Assembly: GCF_900100155.1 (NCBI RefSeq) | Contig: NZ_FMTP01000004.1 | Span: 404,373 to 468,372, forward strand | Length of the DNA stretch: 64,000 bases | Direction: 5' to 3' | From: Ancylobacter rudongensis | Lineage (GTDB): Bacteria; Pseudomonadota; Alphaproteobacteria; Rhizobiales; Xanthobacteraceae | Part shown: piece after piece, positions 19,315 to 28,365 of the stretch | Numbering within the stretch: position 1 is the first letter of the stretch | How the letters are laid out: each line of letters starts with the position of its first letter | The notes under the pieces: generated by a model | The model's input: the letters and a program-made list of their open reading frames with translations, nothing else | What the model was told of the DNA's origin: nothing | Database searches by the model: none | Made by a program: the position numbers and the translations under genes

Positions 19315-20700
19315 ATGTCCACCACGCCCATGTCCACCACGCCCATATCGAGTACGCCCGCCGACCAGCTCCTGATCGCCTTCGCCCAGCTCAACCCGGT
19401 GGCGGGCGACATTGCCGGCAATGTCCGGCGTGTGCGCGAGGCGCGGGCGCTGGCGGGCGGGCAGGGGGCGGAGCTTGTCGTCTTCACCGAGCTCTTTCTC
19501 ACCGGCTATCCCTCCGAAGAGCTGGTGCTGACACCAGCTTTTCAGGGGGCGTGCCGGCGGGCGGTGGAAGACCTGGCCGCCGAGACCGCCGATGGCGGCC
19601 CGGCGCTGCTTCTCGGCGCGCCCTGGGTCGAGGGCGGCGCCCTCTACAATGCCGCGCTGCTGCTCGATGGCGGCGCGGTGGCGGGCGTGCGGTTCAAGGT
19701 CGAGCTGCCCAGTCATGGCGTGTTCGCCCCCGGCCCGATGCCGGGCCCGATGGCCTTTCGCGGCGTGCGGCTTGGCGTGCCGGTGTGCGAGGATATCGCG
19801 TCGCCTGACGTGATCGAGTGCCTGATGGAGACCGGGGCGGAAATCCTGCTGGTCCCCAACGGCTCGCCCTATCGCCGCGACGTCCATGACGAGCGGCTGA
19901 ACCTTGCCGTGGCGCGGGTGGTCGAGAGCGGGCTGCCGCTCGCCTATGTCAACGCGGTCGGCGGGCAGGGCGAGCGGGTGTTCGACGGCGGCTCGTTCGT
20001 GCTCAACGCCGACCGCTCGCTGGCGGTGCAACTGCCCAACTTCCAGGAGCGTGTGCGCCTGACCCGCTGGGAGCGCTGGGCCGTTGGCTGGCGCTGCGAG
20101 GAGGGCGCCCGCGCGCCGCTGCTGGCCGGCGACGAGGCGGATTATGCCGCCTGCGTGCTCCGCCTGCGCGACGATGTCGAGACGAACGGCTTTCCCGGCG
20201 TGGTGCTCGGCCTGTCCGGCGGCCTCGATTCGGCGCTGGCGGCGGTGCTGGCGGTGGATGCGCTGGGCCCGGCGCGGGTGCACCTGGTGGCGCTGCCCAC
20301 GGACGAGCGCGCGCCGGAGGGGTGTGCCGAGGCGGCGACCCTCGCCGGGGCGCTGGGCGTGCGGTGCGATTGCGTCTCTATCGACCCGGCGGTGCAGGCG
20401 ATGGAGACGCTGCTGTCGCCGCTCGCCGGCCCTGCCGATTCTGCCGAGGACACGCTGGCGTCGGACATGCGCGGCGCGCTGCTGACGGCGCTGTCCGTTC
20501 GGCTCGGCGCGCGGCTGGTGACGCCCGGCGACGCTCTGGCGAACCTCGACGCCGCGCAGCGGCGCGCTCTTGCCGCGCTGCGCAACCGCTGGAAGCCGGC
20601 CGGGGCGCTCGGCCCCGACGGCGCGGTGATCCCCGCGCGCTTGCTCGCGGAGGGGGATGCCCCCGAGCGGGCCGGGGCGGACGGCCTGCCGACCGCCTGA
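19315..20700 (+). CDS. Glutamine-dependent NAD+ synthase homologue with degraded synthetase domain
   Basis: 461 residues; NadE enzymes of this two-domain type are about 560-590. Residues 15-270 form the nitrilase-like glutaminase with an intact Glu-Lys-Cys triad (VVFTELFLTGYP, FKVELPSHGVF, GVPVCEDIAS). The ATP-pyrophosphatase domain begins normally with GVVLGLSGGLDSALAAVLAV. After DMRGALLTALSVRLGARLVT the family block TTGNKSE and about 30 further residues are missing, and the sequence resumes at ALAALRNRWKPAGALGPDGAVIP. It then stops about 80 residues early, without the DQDSLPPYEVLD region. No frameshift in other frames explains this. It is probably inactive for NAD synthesis, possibly a decaying gene. 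The ATG at 19315 is followed by a short MSTTPMSTTP duplication. Adjacent to gltX. Confidence 0.8.
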   Translation: MSTTPMSTTPISSTPADQLLIAFAQLNPVAGDIAGNVRRVREARALAGGQGAELVVFTELFLTGYPSEELVLTPAFQGACRRAVEDLAAETADGGPALLLGAPWVEGGALYNAALLLDGGAVAGVRFKVELPSHGVFAPGPMPGPMAFRGVRLGVPVCEDIASPDVIECLMETGAEILLVPNGSPYRRDVHDERLNLAVARVVESGLPLAYVNAVGGQGERVFDGGSFVLNADRSLAVQLPNFQERVRLTRWERWAVGWRCEEGARAPLLAGDEADYAACVLRLRDDVETNGFPGVVLGLSGGLDSALAAVLAVDALGPARVHLVALPTDERAPEGCAEAATLAGALGVRCDCVSIDPAVQAMETLLSPLAGPADSAEDTLASDMRGALLTALSVRLGARLVTPGDALANLDAAQRRALAALRNRWKPAGALGPDGAVIPARLLAEGDAPERAGADGLPTA

Positions 20701-20759
20701 TCGTGAGGCGATCTCGGCGGGGAGGACCGCTCCCGCTCATCCCGCCAGATGACGGGGCA

Positions 20760-20996
20760 GCGCGGTCCAGAGTGGCGCCCCCCGCGAAGGCGACCACGCT
20801 GACAATCAGCGTCGAGGAGGCGAGGTCGACATAGGTCTGTTCGCCCCCGGCGATGACGATGCCGGAGAACCCCGGCGGCAGCGCGGCGAGCAGAACCACC
20901 TCTTCGAGATGGGTGGGGCGGGCCCCCGTCAACAGCGCCGGAATGACGTTCACCACCAGCGCGACGATGACGACGCCGAGCGGGGCCGTGCCGCCT
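20760..20996 (-). pseudogene. Remnant of an AEC-family (auxin efflux carrier type) transporter C-terminus
   Basis: On the minus strand an open stretch reads GVVIVALVVNVIPALLTG, then ALPPGFSGIVIAGGEQTYVD and LASSTLIVSVVAF. This is the shape of the last two transmembrane helices of AEC/malonate-type carriers (LPPGFxGI...ASSTLxxS). The rest of the protein is absent: upstream is gltX and downstream is the end of the NAD+ synthase homologue. The 362-bp gap holds nothing else that can be called. The assignment rests on a short motif only. Confidence 0.4.
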
Positions 20997-21062
20997 AGAG
21001 CTGTGGGCGCATGTGTGGCGCCGGCGCTTGCTCCGATGGGGCGTCCTCGGCGATAAGACGGC

Positions 21063-22427
21063 ATGTCCGACATTGCCCCCGACGCCCCGCCCGTCCTGCG
21101 TTTCGCGCCTTCGCCCACCGGCCTGCTGCATGTCGGCAATGCCCGGACGGCGCTCTACAACGCGCTGTTCGCGCGGCAATGGGGCGGCACGTTCATCCTG
21201 CGCTATGACGACACCGACACCGCGCGCTCGACCGCTGAATTCGCCGACGCCATCGCGCAGGATGTCGCCTGGCTTGGCCTCGCGCCGGACCGGGTGGAGC
21301 ACCAGTCACGACGGCTCGTCCGCTATGACGAGGCGGTGGCGCGGCTCAAGGCGCTCGGCCGGCTCTACCCCGCCTTCGAGAGCGAGGACGAGCTGGAGGC
21401 CAAGCGCCAGTCCCGCCGCCGGCGCGGCCTGCCGCCGGTCTATGACCGCGCGGCGCTGAAGCTCACCGACGCGGCCCGCGCGGCGCTGGAGGCCGAGGGC
21501 CGCCGGCCGCACTGGCGCTTCCGCCTCGACGGGCGGCAGGTGGTGTGGGACGACCTGGTGCGCGGCCGGCAGGGCGTCGACACCGCCACGCTGTCCGATC
21601 CCGTGCTGGTGCGCGAGGACGGCTCCTATCTCTACACGCTGACCTCGGTGGTCGACGATATCGATATGGGCGTGACCCATGTCGTGCGCGGCGAGGACCA
21701 CGTCACCAATACCGGCGTGCAGATCGAGATCATCGAGGCGCTGGGCGGCTTCGTGCCCCGCTTCGGGCACCATAATCTCCTCGTGCTGCCGAGCGGGGAG
21801 GGGCTGTCCAAGCGGCTCGGCCATCTCTCGCTGCGGGCGCTGCGCGAGGAGGGCGAGGAGGCGCTGGCCGTGGCGTCGCTGGCCGTGCTGACCGGCACCT
21901 CGCTGGCGGTGGAGCCGTCAGCCTCGCTGGAAGCGCTGGCGGCGAAGATCGACTTCGCGAAGATTTCCCGCGCCCCGGCGCGCTTCGACCCGGCCGAGCT
22001 TTCCGCCCTGACCGCCGCGACGCTGCACCATCTGCCGTTCGAGGCCGTGGCCGATCGGCTGGCGGCGCTCGGTGTCGGCGGCTCTGAGGGCTTCTGGCTC
22101 GCGGTGCGCGGCAATCTCGCCCGGCTTGGCGAGGCCGCCGACTGGTGGCGCGTGGTCGAGGGACCGCTTGAGCCAGTGACGGCGGCGGAAGATGCGGCGT
22201 TCCTCGCGCAGGCGGCGGCGCTGCTGCCGGAGGGCGAGTGGGACCAAGAGGTCTATCCGCGCTGGATCTCGGCGCTGAAGCCGGCGAGCGGGCGCGCGGG
22301 CCGGGCGCTGTTCCATCCCCTGCGCCTCGCGCTCACGGGCTGCGAGAGCGGACCGGAAATGAAGGCGCTGCTGCCGCTGATCGGCCGCGACAGGGCGGCC
22401 GCGCGGCTACGGGGCGAGCGGGCGTAG
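21063..22427 (+). CDS. gltX: Glutamate--tRNA ligase
   Basis: 454 residues. Charges tRNA-Glu (and in many alphaproteobacteria tRNA-Gln, later amidated). Class I signature [20 protein letters not shown] (HIGH variant HVGN) and the KMSKS-type loop GLSKRLG; YDDTD and [18 protein letters not shown] are typical catalytic-core blocks. The C-terminal anticodon-binding helical domain runs to residue 454. Slightly short and with a divergent KMSKS loop, it resembles the second GluRS class found in alphaproteobacteria. Confidence 0.95.
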   Translation: MSDIAPDAPPVLRFAPSPTGLLHVGNARTALYNALFARQWGGTFILRYDDTDTARSTAEFADAIAQDVAWLGLAPDRVEHQSRRLVRYDEAVARLKALGRLYPAFESEDELEAKRQSRRRRGLPPVYDRAALKLTDAARAALEAEGRRPHWRFRLDGRQVVWDDLVRGRQGVDTATLSDPVLVREDGSYLYTLTSVVDDIDMGVTHVVRGEDHVTNTGVQIEIIEALGGFVPRFGHHNLLVLPSGEGLSKRLGHLSLRALREEGEEALAVASLAVLTGTSLAVEPSASLEALAAKIDFAKISRAPARFDPAELSALTAATLHHLPFEAVADRLAALGVGGSEGFWLAVRGNLARLGEAADWWRVVEGPLEPVTAAEDAAFLAQAAALLPEGEWDQEVYPRWISALKPASGRAGRALFHPLRLALTGCESGPEMKALLPLIGRDRAAARLRGERA

Positions 22428-22454
22428 GCACATAGGGCCGTTCAGGTTCCGGCT

Positions 22455-22543
22455 GTCATCCCGGCCGCCGCTTCGCGGAGAGCCGGGATCGCGTGCCGAT
22501 CGGGGCGACGATCCCGAATCGGCCTTTGGCCGTGCGGGATGAC
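22455..22543. repeat. Dispersed palindromic repeat, copy 1
   Basis: Begins GTCATCCCGGCC and ends CGGGATGAC, with internal inverted GAGAGCCGGGATCG and CGATCCCG. The same outer palindrome and inner block occur at 45335-45437. Both copies lie between convergently transcribed genes. It fills the gltX / DUF2865 gap and may also act as a bidirectional terminator. Confidence 0.8.
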
Positions 22544-22554
22544 GGGCGCGCAGA

Positions 22555-23574
22555 TCAGGGCTTCTTGGTCGCCGCCGGAGTGGCCGGGCGCGGCTGCGCC
22601 ATTTCGCGCGAGGCGTCCTCGGTGACGACGATGTCGCCCTTGCGCAAGGTGGGGTCTTCCTGGCCGGAAAGCGCCTGTGCCCAGCTCATGCCGCTGGGGC
22701 GGCAGGTGCAGGCGGCGACAAATTCCTTCTTGAACAGCAGCGCGGTGGGCAGCGACATATAGGGCTGGCCGTTGATGCCGACCGCCTGGTTGATGTCCTC
22801 GCCCGGGTTACGATAGGCGAACAGCCGCGCCTCGGTGCCCGGGCACTGGCGCTGGCACTGCGCCTCGTCCGAGCCGAACTTGGCCGGGGTGGCGGCGAAG
22901 GAGACGGGGAAGAAGAAGCCGTCGCAGGTGCGCACGCACACGGTGCGATAGGTCGACACCTTCGGCATTTCCAGCGGCTGCACGTCCAGCGGGCCGGTTT
23001 CGTCCGCCGGCACGCCGAACAGCTGCTCGATGAAATTGCGCGGGCGGCGGTTCTGGTTGCCATAACCCCCGCCGCCGCCCTGGCCGAGCGCGGCCTGATA
23101 TTGGGGGCCGCAATTGTTCTGGGCGAGGGCGTAGATCAGCTGCCGGCGCTGCTCATTATTGCCGCTCTGCTGGCCGCGCGCCTGCATCATGGTGCGGTCG
23201 AGATTCGAGCGGGCCTGGGTGAGGCGGCGGTTGAGCGATTCGCACTGCGGCGGCAGCTGCGGCTGGAAGATGAGGAAGCCGCGCTTGTCGCAGCCGAGCT
23301 GGCGCACCTGGGCGGAAAGGTTGGCGATGTCCTGCTGCTGCCGGGCGATGGCGGCGCCGAGATCGGGCTGTCCGCCCTGGCCCCTGTCGAGCCCGGCAAG
23401 CTGGCCCTCGAGCCGGATGCAGGTGGAGCGGTCGCCGCCTTCATAGCCGCCGCCATCATACCCCCCGCCGACGCTGCCGGGCGGATAGGCCTGCGCGTGC
23501 GCAAGGCCCGCCGGAGCGAGGAGCGCCGCGGCGATGAGGAGGCGGGCGGCGAAGCGGTGGCGGCGGAATGTCAT
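22555..23574 (-). CDS. DUF2865 domain exported protein
   Basis: 339 residues. Signal peptide MTFRRHRFAARLLIAAALLA, cleaved at AHA-QA, then a Gly/Tyr-rich linker. DUF2865 region: CIRLEGQLAGLDRG and a helical segment with heptad character (LSAQVRQLGCDKRGFLIF, CESLNRRLTQARSNLDRTM). The Cys-rich module follows: TYRTVCVRTCDGFFFPVSF, CQRQCPGTEARLF and CTCRPSGMSWAQAL. Even numbers of cysteines suggest disulfides in the periplasm. A second Met 24 codons upstream is possible; 23574 is preferred because it starts the signal peptide. Function unknown, confined largely to Hyphomicrobiales. Confidence 0.88.
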   Translation of the reverse strand: MTFRRHRFAARLLIAAALLAPAGLAHAQAYPPGSVGGGYDGGGYEGGDRSTCIRLEGQLAGLDRGQGGQPDLGAAIARQQQDIANLSAQVRQLGCDKRGFLIFQPQLPPQCESLNRRLTQARSNLDRTMMQARGQQSGNNEQRRQLIYALAQNNCGPQYQAALGQGGGGGYGNQNRRPRNFIEQLFGVPADETGPLDVQPLEMPKVSTYRTVCVRTCDGFFFPVSFAATPAKFGSDEAQCQRQCPGTEARLFAYRNPGEDINQAVGINGQPYMSLPTALLFKKEFVAACTCRPSGMSWAQALSGQEDPTLRKGDIVVTEDASREMAQPRPATPAATKKP

Positions 23575-23795
23575 CAAGGGAGACTGCAATCGCGATGGCG
23601 GACGGAAGCGGGTGTGCCGGAATCGGGTGAAGGCCGCAATGAGCACGGCAAGCTTGTCGAAAGTTTGAACCCGCTTTCCCCGCCCGATGCAAGCGGGCCG
23701 ATGCCGGCGAGCCGCGCAGTGTGGGACATGCCGGGCGTTGCGCCCGGGGCCGGCCGCCCCATATGCGGGACGTTCCGATCGGAGTTCACATCCGC

Positions 23796-24332
23796 ATGAT
23801 CCGCGCCCCCCGCGTCCCCGCCTTTCGCTCTCTCGCCCTTGCCGCCCTCGCGCTGGCCGCCGGCCTCGCCGTCGGCCCGGTCCACGCGCAGGAGCCGGAC
23901 CTCATCTTCCGCAAGTCGACGGTGTGGAAATTCCTCACCCCCGACGACAAGCTCGCGACCTATGGCATCGACGATCCCGTCGTCGACGGCGTCGCCTGCC
24001 ATTACACCGTGCCCGAGCGGGGCGGGGTGAAGGGCATGCTGGGGGTGGCCGAGGAGGTCTCGGACATTTCCATCGCCTGCCGGCAGATCGGCCCGATCAG
24101 CTTCAAGAGCAAGTTCGAGCAGGGCGATGTGGTCTATCGCGAGAGCCGCTCGCTGATCTTCAAGAAGATGCAGATCGTGCGCGGCTGCGACGCCAAGCGC
24201 AACGTGCTGGTCTATCTGGTCTATTCCGACAAGCTCATCGAGGGCAGCCCGAAGAACTCGACCTCGACCGTGCCGGTCATGCCCTGGGGCGCGACCAATG
24301 AGGCGCCGAAATGCGGCGACTATCTCAAGTGA
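23796..24332 (+). CDS. creA: CreA family periplasmic protein
   Basis: 178 residues. Signal peptide (MIRAPRVPAFRSLALAALAL, cleaved at HAQ/AHA region), then the single CreA domain with DDPVVDGVACHYT, ISIACRQIGPI, FKSKFEQGDVVYRESRSLIF and LVYLVYSDKLIEGSPKNSTS. Two conserved cysteine pairs are visible. CreA is a conserved exported protein of unknown biochemical role. Divergent from the DUF2865 gene. The ATG at 23796 has CGGAG about ten bases upstream. Confidence 0.93.
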   Translation: MIRAPRVPAFRSLALAALALAAGLAVGPVHAQEPDLIFRKSTVWKFLTPDDKLATYGIDDPVVDGVACHYTVPERGGVKGMLGVAEEVSDISIACRQIGPISFKSKFEQGDVVYRESRSLIFKKMQIVRGCDAKRNVLVYLVYSDKLIEGSPKNSTSTVPVMPWGATNEAPKCGDYLK

Positions 24333-24399
24333 GGTCGGCCCTGCGCGCCGGCTGAGCGCGCAAGCCTTCTGTGCGCGCAGGCGTTCGGCGCGCAGGCGT

Positions 24400-24729
24400 T
24401 CAGCGCGCGCAGGTGATGGCGACGGAGTTCTGGCAGGCGCTGCCCTCGCAGGCGGCGGTGCGGACCGGGGCGGTGCCCGCGAGGCCCGCCGGCGCATCCG
24501 AGCGTGCCGGGCCGAAGCTGGTGGCGCGGGTGAAGTCATGCACCCGGCACCACGCATCCGCCATCGCCTGGCCGCAGGGCGCGCCGGAAGCGATGCAGGT
24601 GTCGATGCCATAGCCGTCGGAGAGGTCGACGCTGAAGATGGCGGTGTTCTCGTCGGCCATGGCGAGACCGGGCGCGAGCGCCAGGGCGACAGCGAGAAGA
24701 GTCAGGCGCAGGCGCGGCATCGCGTTCAT
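24400..24729 (-). CDS. Small Cys-rich exported protein
   Basis: 109 residues. Signal peptide MNAMPRLRLTLLAVALALAP, cleaved at AMA-DE. The mature part has six cysteines (IDTCIASGAPCGQAMADAWC, AACEGSACQNS, ITCAR end) and is probably disulfide-bonded in the periplasm. No family recognised. Start 24729 versus 24720 cannot be decided, as no clear ribosome binding site is visible. Convergent with creA. Confidence 0.75.
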   Translation of the reverse strand: MNAMPRLRLTLLAVALALAPGLAMADENTAIFSVDLSDGYGIDTCIASGAPCGQAMADAWCRVHDFTRATSFGPARSDAPAGLAGTAPVRTAACEGSACQNSVAITCAR

Positions 24730-25024
24730 GGTTGGTGCGTTCTTTGGTGGCGACAAGGTGGCGGCAGGACAACGTGAATGTGGCGAAAAGGTTTGAACCG
24801 ACCCTTAAAATTTTCGTCCCGCCGTCATCGTGGCGGCGAGATAGCCGCACCTCCCGCACCCGTCAACTGTCCCTGATACACGGGCGGTGCGGACGCCCGT
24901 TGTTGCCGCGCCTTCGGTGTTGTCTGCGGGCTTATCCCGGCCTCGGCTTGACGCGGCCGGCCAAACGGACGACAGACGCGGCGCCGCGTTTCACCTGACG
25001 CGGCAGGATCCGGAAGGCACAGAT

Positions 25025-26419
25025 ATGTCGGGCACCAACGCGCAGGCGCTTCCCGAGCTCAAGCTCTACAACACGCTCACCCGGTCGAAGGAGGTTTTCA
25101 CCCCCCTCGATGCCGCGAAGGTGCGGATGTATGTGTGCGGCCCGACGGTCTACGACTTCGCCCATATCGGCAATGCGCGCCCGGTGATCGTGTTCGATCT
25201 GCTGTACCGGCTGCTGCGCCATCTCTATGGCGCCGACCACGTCAAATATGTGCGCAACATCACCGACGTGGACGACAAGATCAACGCGCGCGCCGCAGCG
25301 GAGCATCCCGGCCTCGACCTCAACGAGGCGATCGCCAAGGTGACGTTCACCACCGAGGCGCAGTTCCACGACGATCTCGAAGCGCTGGGCGTGCTGCACC
25401 CCGATGTCGAGCCGCGCGCCACCGAGCACATCGCCGAGATGCGCCAGTTGATCGAAAAGCTGGTCGCCTCCGGCCATGCCTATGTCGCCGAGGACCATGT
25501 GCTGTTCTCGGTGCCCTCAATGCCCGATTACGGCAAGCTCTCCAACCGGCCGCTGGACGACATGCTGGCCGGCGCCCGGGTCGATGTTGCGCCCTACAAG
25601 AAGGACGCGATGGACTTCGTGCTGTGGAAGCCCTCCAAGCCCGGCGAGCCGGGCTGGCCCTCGCCGGCGGGCATCGCGGCCCCCGGGCGGCCGGGCTGGC
25701 ACATCGAGTGCTCCGCCATGAGCTGGAAGCACCTGGGCGAGACCTTTGACATTCATGGCGGCGGCATCGACCTCGTTTTTCCCCACCATGAGAACGAGGT
25801 GGCGCAGTCACGCTGCGCCTTCCACTCCGGGCTGATGGCCAAGGTGTGGATGCATAACGGCTTCCTGCAGGTGGAAGGCGAGAAGATGTCGAAATCGCTC
25901 GGCAACTTCATCACCATCCGCCAGCTGCTGGCCGACTGGCCCGGCCCGGTGCTGCGGCTCAACATGCTGAAGACCCATTACCGCCAGCCCATCGACTGGA
26001 CGGTGAAGGGGCTGGAGGAGAGCGCCAAGACGCTGGAGCAGTGGTTCGACGCCGCCGCCCCCGACGCCTATCCGCGCCCGGCGCCGGCGGTGCTGGAGGC
26101 GCTGGCCGACGACCTCAACACGCCCAAGGCGATCGCTGAGATGCACGCGCTGCGCGACCATGCCGGCAAGAAGGCGCTGGCGGGCACGCTCGCCTTCTTC
26201 GGCTTCGAGCCCGGCCCGCTGGAAGCCTGGGCCGCCGCGCGGGCGCCGGTGCTGACGATCCCGGCCGAGGAGGTCGAGGCCCGCATATCGGAGCGCATCG
26301 AGGCCCGCCGCAACCGCGACTGGGCCGCGTCCGACCGCATCCGCGACGAGCTGCTGGCGCTCGGCGTGGCGCTGAAGGACAACAAGGACGGCACCACCTC
26401 CTGGGAGCCGAAGCGGTGA
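25025..26419 (+). CDS. cysS: Cysteine--tRNA ligase
   Basis: 464 residues, standard length. Class I synthetase with zinc-binding [19 protein letters not shown] (Cys ligand plus HIGH motif HIGN), [14 protein letters not shown] and [20 protein letters not shown] (zinc ligands), and KMSKS in [11 protein letters not shown]. The C-terminal helical domain contains [11 protein letters not shown]. The ATG at 25025 follows GGAAGG; the long in-frame upstream extension is not conserved. Translationally coupled to the next gene by a 4-bp overlap. Confidence 0.97.
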   Translation: MSGTNAQALPELKLYNTLTRSKEVFTPLDAAKVRMYVCGPTVYDFAHIGNARPVIVFDLLYRLLRHLYGADHVKYVRNITDVDDKINARAAAEHPGLDLNEAIAKVTFTTEAQFHDDLEALGVLHPDVEPRATEHIAEMRQLIEKLVASGHAYVAEDHVLFSVPSMPDYGKLSNRPLDDMLAGARVDVAPYKKDAMDFVLWKPSKPGEPGWPSPAGIAAPGRPGWHIECSAMSWKHLGETFDIHGGGIDLVFPHHENEVAQSRCAFHSGLMAKVWMHNGFLQVEGEKMSKSLGNFITIRQLLADWPGPVLRLNMLKTHYRQPIDWTVKGLEESAKTLEQWFDAAAPDAYPRPAPAVLEALADDLNTPKAIAEMHALRDHAGKKALAGTLAFFGFEPGPLEAWAAARAPVLTIPAEEVEARISERIEARRNRDWAASDRIRDELLALGVALKDNKDGTTSWEPKR

Positions 26420-26925
26420 GCGGCGCCAACCGGCCCCCCACGGCCGCGCTGCGCCCGGCATTGCCGGGCGACGTGCCGATGCTCGCCGCCATTGCCGAGG
26501 CGGCGATCCTTGAGCTGACCGAGGAGGATTATGATTCCGACCAGCGGGACGCCTGGGCGGCGGCGGCTTCCGACGAGGAGGCGCTGGCGGCCCGCCTGAC
26601 CGACCAGCTGACCCTTGTCGCCACCCGCGACGGCGAGGTGGTGGGCTTCATCGCGCTGGCCGACAACCGCCTGATCGACATGCTGTATGTGCGGCCGGAA
26701 GCGGTCGGCGAGGGTGTGGCGTCTCTGCTCTATGACGCCATCGAGCGGCTGGCCGGCGCGCGCGGCGCCACGAGCCTGACGGTCGATGCCAGCGACACCG
26801 CGCTCGATTTCTTCAGCAAGCGCGGCTTTGCCCCCAAGCAGCGCAACACGCTCTCGCTGGGCGGGGTGTGGCTGGCCAACACGACGATGGAAAAGCCGCT
26901 GGCCGCGCCTGAGACGACGCATTAG
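26416..26925 (+). CDS. GNAT family N-acetyltransferase
   Basis: 169 residues, starting at a GTG inside the cysS stop (GTGA overlap), so translation is coupled. N-terminal [20 protein letters not shown], central strand-loop [20 protein letters not shown] and the acetyl-CoA loop [17 protein letters not shown], with [19 protein letters not shown] near the end, as in GNAT fold proteins. Acceptor substrate unknown. Confidence 0.9.
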   Translation: MSGANRPPTAALRPALPGDVPMLAAIAEAAILELTEEDYDSDQRDAWAAAASDEEALAARLTDQLTLVATRDGEVVGFIALADNRLIDMLYVRPEAVGEGVASLLYDAIERLAGARGATSLTVDASDTALDFFSKRGFAPKQRNTLSLGGVWLANTTMEKPLAAPETTH

Positions 26926-26947
26926 CGACGGCAGGGGCGTCCATCGT

Positions 26948-26992
26948 CGCCATCCCTCGCGCCCCCGATTCGCCGGGCGCCTCGGGATGGCG
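26948..26992. repeat. Imperfect palindrome between convergent genes
   Basis: CGCCATCCC-TC-GCGCCC on the left pairs with GGGCGC-CTC-GGGATGGCG on the right around a 10-nt loop. It lies in the 174-bp gap between the GNAT gene (+) and the LOG gene (-). It could be a bidirectional terminator or a REP-type element; no T-tract. Confidence 0.6.
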
Positions 26993-27099
26993 TCGATTCA
27001 TGGGACATTGCATCATGCTGTGACGCCGGTCGGAGGCCATCCCCACAGCAGGCAGGAAATTCTCCGCCTGACGCATGCGCGTGGATGGCTGCGTCCCGC

Positions 27100-27711
27100 T
27101 CACATCCGGTCGAGCACGCGCTCCTCGGCCTCGCCATGCAGGTCGGCCTCGCCGAGATGGGCGACTGCGGTGTGCAGCTTCGGCAGCACGGCGCGCACAT
27201 TGTGCGCCACCAGCAGCTTCACCGGGCGGGCGATGTTGACGAAGCCGGTCGACTGCATGTGATCCAGCAGCGTCAGCAGCGGGTCCCAGAAATTGGCGAC
27301 GTTGAGCACCATGACCGGCTTGGAATGCCGGTTGAGCTGGACCCAGGTGAGCTGCTCGATCAGTTCTTCCAGCGTGCCGATGCCGCCGGGCAGGGCGATG
27401 AAGGCGTCTGCCCGCTCGAACATCAGCCGCTTGCGCTCATGCATGTCGCGGGTGACGATCAGCTCATGGGCATGGTCGAAGGCCTGTTCCTTGCCGAGCA
27501 GGAAGTCGGGGATGATTCCCGTCACCTTGCCGCCCGCTTCCGCGCAGGCGCGTGCGGTGGCGCCCATCAGCCCCACGCCGCCGCCGCCATAGACGAGGCG
27601 TATGCCCTCGGCGGCGAGCAGACGCCCGAGCGCGATGGCGGTTTCGAGATAGACAGCATCGGCTCCGGTAGCCGCGCCGCAATAGACGCATATGCTCTTG
27701 ATCTTTGTCAT
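27100..27711 (-). CDS. LOG family protein (cytokinin riboside 5'-monophosphate phosphoribohydrolase type)
   Basis: 203 residues. Rossmann-like LOG/TIGR00730 protein that cleaves nucleoside 5'-monophosphates to base and ribose 5-phosphate. Signature blocks: SICVYCGAATGAD at the start, LVYGGGGVGLMGATARAC, ERKRLMFERADAFIALPGGI and GTLEELIEQLTWVQ, the second of these holding the PGGxGTxxE catalytic motif. Start at 27711 (MTKIKSICV) fits the family; an ATG nine bases upstream is possible. Confidence 0.93.
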   Translation of the reverse strand: MTKIKSICVYCGAATGADAVYLETAIALGRLLAAEGIRLVYGGGGVGLMGATARACAEAGGKVTGIIPDFLLGKEQAFDHAHELIVTRDMHERKRLMFERADAFIALPGGIGTLEELIEQLTWVQLNRHSKPVMVLNVANFWDPLLTLLDHMQSTGFVNIARPVKLLVAHNVRAVLPKLHTAVAHLGEADLHGEAEERVLDRM

Positions 27712-27863
27712 GGCTACCATGTTGCACCGCAGCACGGGTGGGTTCAAGCGCTCTGATCACCCTCACATGGCATTGCCCGCGCTCGGGTGCAAATGGCCCG
27801 GCGGGCCATCCGGTTCCACGGCCGCGCCCGACACGCGTCTCAGCAGGGGGCTGTCTTGAAATC

Positions 27864-27879
27864 ATCGTCTATCGACGAT
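27864..27879. promoter_or_regulatory. Candidate operator of the ArsR regulator
   Basis: Perfect 6-bp inverted repeat ATCGTC-TATC-GACGAT ends six bases before the ATG of the ArsR-family gene, where a bound repressor would block its own expression. Embedded in a locally AT-rich stretch. Confidence 0.6.
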
Positions 27880-27884
27880 AAACG

Positions 27885-28268
27885 ATGGCGATGATTTCTG
27901 CCGATGCTGTTTCCGATGCCGCCAGCGACGCCGACGACCTGCTGGCCCTGCGCCTGCGGGCGCTGGCGCATCCGGCGCGGCTCGCCATTTTGCGGGCGCT
28001 GGCGCAGACGGAGCGCTGCCAGTGCGGGCAGATCGTGCGCGGGCTCACCCTCGCGCAGTCCACCGTCTCGCAGCACCTCAAGGTGCTGAAGGAGGCGGGG
28101 CTGATCACCGGCACCATCGAGGGCCCGCGCTCCTGCTACTGCCTCGACCGCGCGACGGTGGCCGCGCTGGCCGGCGATGTGCTGCCGCTGCTGGCGCTGC
28201 TGACGGCGGCGCCGGCGCAGGAGGGCGGCGCCGGCAACCCTGCTCCGCGTTCCGACGCACTGGTCTGA
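27885..28268 (+). CDS. ArsR family winged-helix regulator
   Basis: 127 residues. ArsR/SmtB core: [20 protein letters not shown], then [20 protein letters not shown] (recognition helix) and [20 protein letters not shown] with the beta-wing. CQC in the helix before the recognition helix, and SCYCLD after the wing, could bind metal or thiol ligands. The ATG at 27885 overlaps the downstream edge of the candidate operator; ATG 27891 is an alternative. It precedes an Atm1-type ABC exporter by 97 bp and may control it. Confidence 0.92.
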   Translation: MAMISADAVSDAASDADDLLALRLRALAHPARLAILRALAQTERCQCGQIVRGLTLAQSTVSQHLKVLKEAGLITGTIEGPRSCYCLDRATVAALAGDVLPLLALLTAAPAQEGGAGNPAPRSDALV

Positions 28269-28365
28269 GCGCGCCCCGTCACCATCTGCGTGACGACGCC
28301 TTACGTATGAACGACGACATTATCCGGGCGCCCGCCGCCCGCGACTGAGAAGAACGGAAATTCGC

